NCBI GenBank assembly: GCA_016301965.1
Contig: JAEDOO010000105.1
Span: 1 to 6,598, forward strand
Origin: Lachnospiraceae bacterium
GTDB lineage: Bacteria; Bacillota; Clostridia; Lachnospirales; Lachnospiraceae
DNA length: 6,598 nt
Reading direction: 5' to 3'
The translations under genes were made by a program, and so were the position numbers. The notes under the pieces were generated by a model, which saw nothing but the letters and a program-made list of their open reading frames with translations, searched no databases and had not been told where the DNA came from. Position 1 is the first letter of the stretch. The number at the start of each line of letters is the position of its first letter. Of the stretch, positions 1 through 5,722 are shown one piece after another.

Positions 1-169
1 CGCTTTCTGCCGGTGCTTCGCTTGCTGCCGGTGCTGCGCTCTCTTCTGCTGCTGCGCTAGAAGCCGGTGCCTCGCTCTTAGGAGCTTCGCTGCTGCTGCC
101 GCCACAGCCAGCCATCATAGTAGCCAACATAGCTGCGCTTAAGACTGTTGCTAAAACTTTCTTTTTCAT
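1..169 (-). CDS. Extracellular solute-binding lipoprotein of an ABC transporter (N-terminal fragment)
   Basis: Only the first 56 codons are in the window; the gene continues past the left edge. Seen: a lipoprotein signal peptide with MKKK at residues 1-4, a hydrophobic Ala/Leu/Met stretch (5-20) and a lipobox M-A-G-C with the lipidated cysteine at residue 22. A low-complexity Gly/Ser/Glu/Ala/Pro linker follows, with repeated S-E-A-P and runs of Ala. The start is fixed by GGAGG at 176-180, six bases upstream of the ATG. Such an N-terminus is typical of carbohydrate ABC-transporter binding proteins in Lachnospiraceae, anchored on the outer face of the membrane. No ligand-binding domain is visible, so the solute-binding call rests on this signal/linker style and on the catabolic operon just upstream on the same strand; another lipoprotein class is possible. 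A LacI-type operator lies upstream at 335-348, suggesting control by the regulator at 3352-5586. Confidence 0.72.
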   Translation of the reverse strand, partial: MKKKVLATVLSAAMLATMMAGCGGSSSEAPKSEAPASSAAAEESAAPAASEAPAES

Positions 170-200
170 TTTCTTCCTCCTTAATGTAGGTTCTTTTTTT

Positions 201-218
201 GTATCGTATCATCGATAC
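201..218 (-). other. Small inverted repeat in the lipoprotein gene leader
   Basis: GTATCG (201-206) and CGATAC (213-218) are perfect 6-bp arms around a 6-base loop, about 32 bases upstream of the lipoprotein start. In the minus-strand transcript the hairpin is followed by a run of A rather than U, so it is not an intrinsic terminator. It may be a leader hairpin or simply AT-rich chance structure. Confidence 0.25.
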
Positions 219-287
219 TAATTTCGTTCTTTAAAGCCCATGTTGTAAGCTCACATTTGCGCTGCAACAAGTTCTTTTTACAAGTTC

Positions 288-296
288 ATCTTACCA
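288..296 (-). promoter_or_regulatory. Tentative extended -10 promoter for the lipoprotein gene
   Basis: On the minus strand TGG followed by TAAGAT (TAAGAT at 288-293) has the TGn extended -10 form and matches TATAAT at 4 of 6 positions. No good -35 is found 16-18 bp upstream; TTAACA at 318-323 is 19 bp from the overlapping hexamer TATGGT (293-298). If used, transcription would start near 281 with a leader of about 110 bases. AT-rich alternatives such as TAAAAT lie just upstream of the operator, so the promoter position is uncertain. Confidence 0.3.
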
Positions 297-334
297 TACT
301 TCTTTTTTTTTGCATATTGTTAAAAAAAAATTCA

Positions 335-348
335 TTTAAACGTTTAAA
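335..348. promoter_or_regulatory. LacI-type operator A (perfect 14-bp palindrome)
   Basis: TTTAAACGTTTAAA is a perfect palindrome centred on CG, the hallmark of LacI-family operators. The 13-base string ATTTAAACGTTTA (334-346) differs by one base from ATTTAAGCGTTTA at 3313-3325, next to the LacI-family gene. It lies between the end of the four-gene operon and the lipoprotein gene, so it probably controls the latter. It lacks the outer TG/CA of a canonical CcpA cre site, which favours the local regulator. A run of nine T follows on the minus strand, but the AT-only stem would be a poor terminator. Confidence 0.6.
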
Positions 349-406
349 ATTTTATTTTATGCCCAACTTTGAAAATCTTGACGGCGATACCTGTTTAACA
401 ATCATT

Positions 407-1144
407 TTATACGATGATCTTATCCAGTGTTTCCAATGCGCACTGCACCATATGCTGACCAAGCTCCATACTGGTCTCCACAGAATTCTTCGCAAACCAT
501 TCTGTATTTTCTTTTGTTTTTTCAAGATCCACATGGTCCGGATACAGCGCATACATCAGACTGGATTCAAATTTTCCGGCATGATCAAACCCACCACATT
601 TGTGCTGTGCTTCTGCTGACAATAAGGGAATGACTTTTATATAAGAAAAAGGATCGTCTCCAGAGCCCAGATTCTCATAATAATCTGCATAGTCATTGCT
701 TCCCCACCAGCCCTTGCCTCTGGTCTCTTCCATATATTCCATGATCACCTTTTTTCCAGCCTTGTGACAGGCCAGGGTCATCGGCATGAGTCCGGCTTCT
801 TCCGTCTGGTGATGGGCCACACAGTAGATATTCTTCACACCTCCATACACGAGAGATTTCAAAATACAATAGATATAATTCTCGTACGCATCCACATCCA
901 CATGTATCGTTCCCTTTTCCGGTCCGGCTACAGCATAGCTGGCCACACCATACCAGATGGGTGGACAGATCACCATTTCTTTCGTTTTTTCCAGTTCTCT
1001 AAGCACACCTGTGATCACCATCGTGTCAGTTCCACAGCTGGCATGAAGTGCATGATATTCGATGGTACCGATAGGAATGACAAAGGGAACCTTTCTCTTT
1101 TTTGCGTCTTCCAGCTGCTCATAAAACATATCTACCATCTGCAT
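407..1144 (-). CDS. Creatininase-family amidohydrolase
   Basis: A 245-residue protein, the usual length for the creatininase family of metal-dependent cytoplasmic amidohydrolases (creatininase, FAPy deformylase, MftE-type peptidases). Seen: the N-terminal signature P-I-G-T-I-E-Y-H with E29 and H31, then D40 nine residues later, matching the E-x-H...D metal ligands; a central G-G-V segment leading to A-H-H-Q (110-113), where most members have N-G-H-G-G-N; and the C-terminal H-A-G-K-F-E-S-S box with E193. H112 aligns with the motif His. The altered central motif and the absent N-G mean the substrate need not be creatinine. It is the last gene of the four-gene operon, 21 bases after the creatinase-like gene. 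GAGGTG at 1155-1160 serves as ribosome binding site; a second Met at codon 3 is an alternative start. Inferred role: hydrolysis of a cyclic or linear amide related to the neighbour's substrate. Confidence 0.85.
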   Translation of the reverse strand: MQMVDMFYEQLEDAKKRKVPFVIPIGTIEYHALHASCGTDTMVITGVLRELEKTKEMVICPPIWYGVASYAVAGPEKGTIHVDVDAYENYIYCILKSLVYGGVKNIYCVAHHQTEEAGLMPMTLACHKAGKKVIMEYMEETRGKGWWGSNDYADYYENLGSGDDPFSYIKVIPLLSAEAQHKCGGFDHAGKFESSLMYALYPDHVDLEKTKENTEWFAKNSVETSMELGQHMVQCALETLDKIIV

Positions 1145-1165
1145 AATCTGATCCCACCTCTCAAA

Positions 1166-2344
1166 TCAAAAATCTAACTCATACAGTGTACCGATCTCCG
1201 GTGACAATACGTCACATCCTGTTTCCGTAACGGCAATACCTTTCTCCCAGCGAACGCCAAAGGTATTGGTAGAAATAAAGGTATCGATCTGATAGCACAT
1301 ATTCGGCTTCAGCGCATACTCGGAAGAGGTCTCTACCCAGGGAGCTTCCACCTCGATCATTCCGGTTCCGTGCAGAGGACCGTATACAAAATTGTCTTTA
1401 TATCCGTTATCCACAAAATACTGATAGAAATTCTTTGCGATATCGCAGGCCATCACTCCTGCCTTTACCTGCTGCTGGGTCCAGTTGTGAGCCTCAAGAC
1501 CAAACATAACGATGTCTCTTCTCTTGCCTTCCAGTTTTCCAAGAATTACCGGATAGCCGATAGCTGCTGAATAGCCATCGATCTTAGCGGACAGATTCAG
1601 CTGAACGATATCTCCTTTTTCAAATTTACGATAACTGGAACGAGAGATTGCATGACGGGTAGATGCTTCTGAAAATACGTACATCGGCAGTCCCTCATAT
1701 TCTGCACCATGCTCATACACTACCCGTTCTGCCACACCTACCATCTGCAGTTCTGTCATACCCGGCTGAATCTCACGGATAACCTGCTGGGAAGCAAGCT
1801 CTGCAATGCGATAACCTTCTCTCAGACAATTGATCTCATTGATACTCTTGATAGAACGAAGTTCTACCATAATGTGATCTGCGCGAACGATTTCTGCCTC
1901 CGGAAATGCATCTTTGATTCCTTCCATGATCACTACAGATGTGTCAAGCCAGCTGGCAACACCAATGCGGAGTTTCTTTCCTGTAATGCCAAGGGCGCGA
2001 AAAACATCGTGATATGTATCAGACTGTAACTCCGGATATGCCGGATCAGCACTCTCGCGGTACTCCTTTAACACAAAGATCTTCTCGATCTTGGACCGGT
2101 CAGCTGCAAATTCACGGCTCTCCGGTCCTACCATTAAAGCTGCTTCGCCAGTAGGTGCGATTGCAACACCACAACGCTCAAACAGCGGCCAGAAGCCTGA
2201 AAAATAACGTGCATTTGCATAATCAGCCTCATTTGAATTTACGATCAGTGCATCCAATCCCTCTCTTTTCAGTATCTCAGCTGCCCGCATTGCCCTTTCT
2301 CTGTACTCATGATCCGGAATTCTGATCGTTCCATGTTCTGCCAT
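1166..2344 (-). CDS. Creatinase-like M24-fold ('pita-bread') protein
   Basis: A 392-residue protein with the two-domain layout of creatinase and Xaa-Pro peptidases: a creatinase N-domain (about 18-155) and an M24 pita-bread domain (about 172-388). True M24 peptidases bind two metals through D, D, H, E, E. Here those positions read N250, A261, H325, D354 and E367; the spacings N250-A261 (11) and H325-D354 (29) match those of E. coli PepP as I recall them. Loss of both Asp is also seen in creatinase, which needs no metal and hydrolyses creatine to sarcosine and urea using a catalytic His; H231 falls at that position. The creatine-binding Glu of creatinase appears as G263, so creatine itself is doubtful. 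I infer a metal-independent C-N hydrolase (amidinohydrolase-like) or a non-catalytic binder. AGGAG at 2354-2358 lies 9 bases before the ATG. Genomes commonly label such genes Xaa-Pro aminopeptidase, which I think is misleading here. Confidence 0.82.
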   Translation of the reverse strand: MAEHGTIRIPDHEYRERAMRAAEILKREGLDALIVNSNEADYANARYFSGFWPLFERCGVAIAPTGEAALMVGPESREFAADRSKIEKIFVLKEYRESADPAYPELQSDTYHDVFRALGITGKKLRIGVASWLDTSVVIMEGIKDAFPEAEIVRADHIMVELRSIKSINEINCLREGYRIAELASQQVIREIQPGMTELQMVGVAERVVYEHGAEYEGLPMYVFSEASTRHAISRSSYRKFEKGDIVQLNLSAKIDGYSAAIGYPVILGKLEGKRRDIVMFGLEAHNWTQQQVKAGVMACDIAKNFYQYFVDNGYKDNFVYGPLHGTGMIEVEAPWVETSSEYALKPNMCYQIDTFISTNTFGVRWEKGIAVTETGCDVLSPEIGTLYELDF

Positions 2345-2393
2345 AATAATCGTCTCCTTTTCTTTTCCTTTTTTATGTTTTGTTTTTCTGTTC

Positions 2394-2756
2394 TTAATCG
2401 CAGCAGTAACCCGGTGTGGTATAAAAGGCTACAGCGCGGGGCTCTGCTCTTCCATACTGCGCAACCACAGGTTCGTCACTTTCCAGCATAATGGCATACT
2501 GTTCTTCAAAGGCTGCTGTATGTTCACCAAAATCTGCAGGATTATTGGTCCGCAGGCAGCGAACTCTCTCTGCTTCCACAGTGACCTCAATATCCTTTAC
2601 CGGCGGTTTGTCCGTATAAAACAGCGTGATCTTAATATGGGCATCCTTTTCGCCTGCATTTGTGATAATGATGGACTCATGTCCCGGAATGATATTCACT
2701 CCCACCGGCGGGAGTTCTGCGTCAGGAAAGATCCACACTTTTTTTCCATATGCCAT
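2394..2756 (-). CDS. ASRT-family (DUF1362, PF07100) small-molecule-binding protein
   Basis: A 120-residue soluble protein with no signal peptide or membrane segment. It matches the Anabaena sensory rhodopsin transducer family along its length: K-V-W-I near the N-terminus, H26-E27, the block N33-A-G-x-x-D38-A-H40 followed by I-T-x-x-Y-x-D, then a late V-V-A-Q-Y-G-R segment (97-103). The family forms beta-sandwich oligomers; outside cyanobacteria its members occur without rhodopsins, often in carbohydrate operons, and have been proposed to bind sugars. No rhodopsin is present here, so I infer a cytoplasmic sensor or binder of the operon's substrate. The start chosen is the ATG at 2756, with AGGAGG eight bases upstream; an in-frame ATG at 2828 would add 24 residues that overlap the mutarotase gene and look unlike the family. 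One base separates it from the mutarotase stop, so translation is probably coupled. It ends with an unusual Cys-Cys-Asp. Confidence 0.85.
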   Translation of the reverse strand: MAYGKKVWIFPDAELPPVGVNIIPGHESIIITNAGEKDAHIKITLFYTDKPPVKDIEVTVEAERVRCLRTNNPADFGEHTAAFEEQYAIMLESDEPVVAQYGRAEPRAVAFYTTPGYCCD

Positions 2757-2757
2757 A

Positions 2758-3096
2758 TCATTTACCTCCTTCAAAATAAAAAATCTGCTGCATATCCTGA
2801 TAGAACTCGTCATCCCGGCCCATGGCATATTTTATAAAACAGGGCTTTGTGTGTGTCCACCATTCCTGTGTCACTGGATCCTCAGCCATCTTTTCCATAT
2901 CCCTGTCATAATCTTCGCCAATATATTCGAAATAGGCAAATACCAGATCTTCCCGGATAAAAATAGAATAATTGCGCAGGTTGCAATCCTCGATGGTCCT
3001 TAGTACACCAGGCCAGGCATGGGCATGCAGGTCTTTGTATTCTTCAATTTTTTCCGGTTTCAGCCTGCCGATCTGACCAAAAATCTGCTTTTTCAT
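2758..3096 (-). CDS. L-rhamnose mutarotase-family protein (DUF718, RhaM-like)
   Basis: A 112-residue protein, close to the usual 104-110 of RhaM. RhaM interconverts the alpha and beta anomers of L-rhamnose in the cytoplasm. Seen: Y20 and H24 in the E-E-Y...L-H-x-H-x-W-P segment, matching the catalytic Tyr and His of RhaM; N42-Y43-S-I-F as the core strand; W79-W80 before the last helix, matching the conserved Trp pair; and a C-terminal Q-Q-I-F-Y-F like the Q-E-V-F-Y end of RhaM. The sugar need not be rhamnose: no rhamnose isomerase, kinase or aldolase is here, and family members also occur in other sugar-acid and aldose operons. It is the first gene of the operon, with AGGAGG at 3103-3108 six bases before the ATG and a strong promoter at 3175-3203. 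Confidence 0.88.
   Translation of the reverse strand: MKKQIFGQIGRLKPEKIEEYKDLHAHAWPGVLRTIEDCNLRNYSIFIREDLVFAYFEYIGEDYDRDMEKMAEDPVTQEWWTHTKPCFIKYAMGRDDEFYQDMQQIFYFEGGK
2765..2770 (-). promoter_or_regulatory. Ribosome binding site that fixes the ASRT-family start
   Basis: AGGAGG sits eight bases upstream of the ATG at 2756, inside the last codons of the mutarotase gene (stop at 2758-2760). This placement selects the 120-residue start and implies that ribosomes ending the mutarotase can restart at once. Confidence 0.85.
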
Positions 3097-3166
3097 TTGC
3101 TGCCTCCTACCCAGGCTATGCTAAACTGTATTGTTGCTTTGCGTCCTATGTGTTTGTGCATTTTGT

Positions 3167-3181
3167 ATAGAATTATTCTAT
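3167..3181. repeat. 15-bp palindrome covering the operon -10 element
   Basis: ATAGAATTATTCTAT is a perfect inverted repeat with a single central T. Its right arm is the minus-strand -10 hexamer TAGAAT (3175-3180), and the inferred start site lies in or next to the left arm. It does not share the CG-centred core of the LacI-type operators, so if it is bound, a different protein is responsible. Chance is possible in such AT-rich DNA. Confidence 0.35.
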
Positions 3182-3203
3182 TATTTTCTGATTTTACTGT
3201 CAA
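3175..3203 (-). promoter_or_regulatory. Sigma-A-type promoter of the four-gene operon
   Basis: On the minus strand TTGACA (3198-3203, perfect -35), a 17-bp spacer and TAGAAT (3175-3180, 5 of 6 to TATAAT). Transcription would start near 3168, giving a leader of about 70 bases before the mutarotase ATG at 3096. Operators B and C lie upstream of this promoter, not over it. Confidence 0.8.
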
Positions 3204-3232
3204 TAAAATCACTTTTTGTTTACCTCATTTAA

Positions 3233-3246
3233 ATTAAAACGTTTCA
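3233..3246. promoter_or_regulatory. LacI-type operator B
   Basis: The palindromic core AAACGTTT (3237-3244) is centred on CG, with further matching positions outwards (3235/3246, then 3230-3233 against 3248-3251). ATTAAAACGTTTC (3233-3245) differs from operator A at two of 13 bases. It abuts the -35 of the plus-strand promoter for the regulator gene and lies about 30 bp upstream of the -35 of the minus-strand operon, so it could serve both directions. Confidence 0.55.
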
Positions 3247-3247
3247 C

Positions 3248-3276
3248 TTTACACTGATTTTGTTTTTTGCTAAAGT
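3248..3276 (+). promoter_or_regulatory. Probable promoter of the regulator gene
   Basis: TTTACA (3248-3253, 5 of 6 to TTGACA), a 17-bp spacer and TAAAGT (3271-3276, 4 of 6 to TATAAT) point towards the gene at 3352. Start near 3283, leader about 70 bases. A perfect TATAAT at 3309-3314 is an alternative -10, but no recognisable -35 lies 16-18 bp before it. Operator B touches the -35 and operator C lies in the leader, which fits autoregulation. Confidence 0.5.
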
Positions 3277-3312
3277 AATTAAATACAAAGCGGCCTGCAT
3301 TTACGAATTATA

Positions 3313-3330
3313 ATTTAAGCGTTTACGCTT
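3313..3330. promoter_or_regulatory. LacI-type operator C (cre-like)
   Basis: ATTTAAGCGTTTA (3313-3325) matches operator A at 12 of 13 bases and is centred on CG at 3320-3321, exactly 80 bp from the centre of operator B. It also forms a perfect 5-bp inverted repeat, AAGCG-TTTA-CGCTT (3317-3330), shortly before the AAGGA ribosome binding site at 3341-3345. It resembles the CcpA cre consensus at most positions, so catabolite control by CcpA is an alternative or additional reading. Confidence 0.58.
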
Positions 3331-3351
3331 GTTATCCAGAAAGGACGATCT

Positions 3352-5586
3352 ATGGCTACCATTCGCGATGTGGCACAGATGGCGGAAGTATCCATCGCCA
3401 CTGTTTCCAATTATCTGAATCATACGAAACCCGTAAAAAAAGCCACGGCAAAAAAAATACAGCAGGCCATCGAGCTGCTGCAATATTCACCGAATTTATC
3501 TGCCCGAAGTCTGAAATCTAACGATTATCCTGATATCGGTGTGATTTTACCAAATCTGGACAACTCCTACTATGTACAGATCTTTCAGGGCATCGAAAAT
3601 GGTTTTCAAAACAGCGGATATTTTACCAATCTGGCATTTTCATATGATATTCCGGATTTCGAGCAAAATATATTACGTGGTTTTCTGGAAAAACAGATTC
3701 GAGGCCTGATCATTTTGTCATGTCAACCGGATAATCAGGACTTTTTTTCCAGACATTTTTCTCCGGATACACGTCCTCTTGTACTGATCGACCGGGACAT
3801 AGAGAATCTGTGTGCAAATTATATCTCTTTTGACAATTATTCCATGATATATCACATTACTGACGATCTTCTCCGGGAGGGGTCTTTGCAGCCTGTTCTG
3901 ATCACCGGTCCCCGGAAGTTTTCCTGCGAAGCAAACAGTATTCATGGCTTCGAGAATGCACTTACCCATGCAGGACTTTCTCTTTTGCCGGACAGCATTA
4001 TACAGACAAATCTAAGCCGCGAAGACGGATTTCGAAAGACCACGCAGCTGTTGCGACGCCGAATCCCCTCAGCCATCATTACCACATCAGAATCACTGGC
4101 TTCCGGCATAATAGAGGGGCTGACACTGCACGGATATTCACAGGAGCAGATTCCCGTGTACACTCTTGGGGAAGAACACTGGAATTACCACACCCATTCC
4201 TTTGCCTCTTTTTCTTCTGCCAGACCCGCAATACGACTTGGGCAGACAGCTGCCAATCTCCTTTTACATCAGATGCGAGAGCCCCTGACCAGAGAATGTG
4301 AACGCATGATTCTGCAAACCACTTTCCCTGTCCATGAGAAAGGCTTTGCCTGTCCCATTGTAGCTGACCGCAAAAAAGTTCTAAAGCTCCTTATGGTTGA
4401 TACGCCACAGGTTCATGCCTTTCTTGGTCTGATCAAAGATTTCGAAAATCAGTCTGGTATTTCCACCCGGATTACCATTCTTCCCCATCACCAGTTCTAT
4501 GAATCGCTGATGGAAAAACATTCTGCTGCCCAGGATGCATCCTTTGATGTTTTTATGTATGATATTCCCTGGCTGTCATCTCTGGCTGCCGAAAATATTC
4601 TGGCGGACATCACGGAAGACATCCGTAAAATTGATACATCTATTTTTCTGCCGGATTGCCTGCAGTACTTCAGTGCTTTTCAAAACCGGTATTACGGTGT
4701 TCCTTTTATGTACGCTCCGCAGATCCTGTATTACAGAAAAGATCTTTTTGAAAACACAGAGCTCAAGGCACAGTATGAAAAACAGACAAATATCACACTG
4801 CGTCCTCCGCGTACCTGGAAAGAATTTAATACAATATCCGAATTTTTCACGCATCGCACCAGTGCGATTCCCTATGGAACCTCTATTCCTGCTGCCTACA
4901 GCGAATGTCTTGCTCCGGAAATCTATATGCGCATCCGTGCATTTGGCGGCCGGCTCTTTACTAAAGCAGGAGATATCTGTCTGGATGATCAGATCGCCTT
5001 ACAGGCCTATGACAGTTTCCTTCACTCTGTACAGGCGGCAAAGCCGGACTATCGTTCGGCTACAGATGTGAGTGTCGTGCAGGACTTTCTGCAGGGAGAA
5101 ACCGCTATGCTGATCACCTATCCTTCTTTCCTGACCGACGTCGTGGATCTTCAGAAAAGCAGTATGATCGGTTCGATCGGCTATTACCATATTCCCGGCC
5201 GCAGTCCACTGCTTGGCGGATGGAGCCTCGGTATCAGCAGCAGATCTGAACTGAAAACTGAGGCTGTAGAATTTCTGAAATGGACCTGTGAGCAGAAGAC
5301 AGCCAACTACTTTGCTTTACTTGGCGGACAGACCGCCATTACCTCCACGTATACCAACGATGAACTGGTGAAACTGTATCCCTGGCTGCCGCTGTATTAC
5401 TCCACCTATGCTTACACCCGCCCGGTTATCCCGCCCAGGCTGAAAAATCATAAAATTTTATCGCAAACAGACATTGATTCTGCTGTATGTGAAGAACTAT
5501 ACGCCGTTATGGATGGGAAACAGAATATACAGGATGCGCTGGCAGGAACGAAGCGAAGGTTGAGGGAGCTTCTTGAATCCTGTTGA
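3352..5586 (+). CDS. LacI-family regulator fused to a family-1 solute-binding domain
   Basis: A 744-residue protein, about twice the usual 330-350 of LacI regulators. Order: LacI helix-turn-helix (3-23, with S-I-A-T-V-S in the recognition helix, like the S-M-A-T-V-S of CcpA); hinge Y-S-P-N-L-S-A-R-S-L (45-54) with the minor-groove Leu at 54; periplasmic-binding-like sensor (about 60-333); then about 400 residues resembling MalE/UgpB-type binding proteins, with Y-G-V-P-F (448-452), L-Y-Y-R-K-D-L-F (459-466), F-L-Q-G-E-T-A-M (579-586) and G-G-W-S-L-G-I (622-628). There is no signal peptide or membrane segment, so the second binding domain must work in the cytoplasm. Role inferred: transcription factor for the divergent operon and the lipoprotein gene, acting at the AARCGTTT operators. 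AAGGA at 3341-3345 lies six bases before the ATG. The reading frame is continuous across the junction, so it is not a frameshift artefact within this sequence. Confidence 0.88.
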   Translation: MATIRDVAQMAEVSIATVSNYLNHTKPVKKATAKKIQQAIELLQYSPNLSARSLKSNDYPDIGVILPNLDNSYYVQIFQGIENGFQNSGYFTNLAFSYDIPDFEQNILRGFLEKQIRGLIILSCQPDNQDFFSRHFSPDTRPLVLIDRDIENLCANYISFDNYSMIYHITDDLLREGSLQPVLITGPRKFSCEANSIHGFENALTHAGLSLLPDSIIQTNLSREDGFRKTTQLLRRRIPSAIITTSESLASGIIEGLTLHGYSQEQIPVYTLGEEHWNYHTHSFASFSSARPAIRLGQTAANLLLHQMREPLTRECERMILQTTFPVHEKGFACPIVADRKKVLKLLMVDTPQVHAFLGLIKDFENQSGISTRITILPHHQFYESLMEKHSAAQDASFDVFMYDIPWLSSLAAENILADITEDIRKIDTSIFLPDCLQYFSAFQNRYYGVPFMYAPQILYYRKDLFENTELKAQYEKQTNITLRPPRTWKEFNTISEFFTHRTSAIPYGTSIPAAYSECLAPEIYMRIRAFGGRLFTKAGDICLDDQIALQAYDSFLHSVQAAKPDYRSATDVSVVQDFLQGETAMLITYPSFLTDVVDLQKSSMIGSIGYYHIPGRSPLLGGWSLGISSRSELKTEAVEFLKWTCEQKTANYFALLGGQTAITSTYTNDELVKLYPWLPLYYSTYAYTRPVIPPRLKNHKILSQTDIDSAVCEELYAVMDGKQNIQDALAGTKRRLRELLESC

Positions 5587-5664
5587 TCCTGAAGAATTTG
5601 GGGTTCGTCTGTCTGATCTGGCATATTAAATCCCGAAGATACTTGTATGATATTCCCTAAATAA

Positions 5665-5704
5665 CATCCAGAGAGGACTGTGCTTCAACTGTCCTCTCTG
5701 GATG
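5665..5704. terminator. Strong hairpin between convergent genes, possible bidirectional terminator
   Basis: The 14-base arms at 5665-5678 and 5691-5704 are perfectly complementary (CATCCAGAGAGGAC and its reverse complement) around a 12-base loop. It lies 78 bases after the regulator stop and 69 bases beyond the stop of the minus-strand nuclease gene. The T-tract is weak both ways: CTTACAGG after it on the plus strand, TTATTTAGG on the minus strand. Terminator is the likeliest role given the position, with the minus direction slightly favoured. Confidence 0.55.
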
Positions 5705-5722
5705 CTTACAGGCAAAATATAT

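Noticed and set aside
1..110. GC-rich repeating triplet pattern as a tandem repeat or mobile-element end
   Set aside because: It is explained by the Ala/Ser/Glu/Pro linker of the lipoprotein, a common low-complexity spacer.
301..348. Operator A plus following T-run as an intrinsic terminator of the operon
   Set aside because: On the minus strand a nine-T run follows the palindrome, but the stem is almost all AT with no room for a loop; the match to operator C is a better explanation.
764..1177. Plus-strand frame of 137 codons
   Set aside because: It lies antisense to the creatininase-family gene, has no ribosome binding site and its product is rich in His/Ile/Phe without family motifs; a shadow of the real gene.
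2394..2756. Link to a light-sensing system through the ASRT family
   Set aside because: No rhodopsin or retinal gene is present, and family members outside cyanobacteria mostly lack such partners.
2394..2828. Longer start (ATG at 2828) for the ASRT-family gene
   Set aside because: The extra 24 residues overlap the mutarotase gene and do not look like the family, while the ATG at 2756 has AGGAGG at ideal spacing.
3309..3314. Perfect TATAAT as the main promoter of the regulator gene
   Set aside because: No recognisable -35 at 16-18 bp and no TGn extension; the TTTACA-17-TAAAGT pair is better, though this one cannot be excluded.
4535..5071. Plus-strand frame of 178 codons inside the regulator gene
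   Set aside because: Out-of-frame overlap with the solute-binding part of the fusion, which has clear motifs in its own frame; no recognisable domain.
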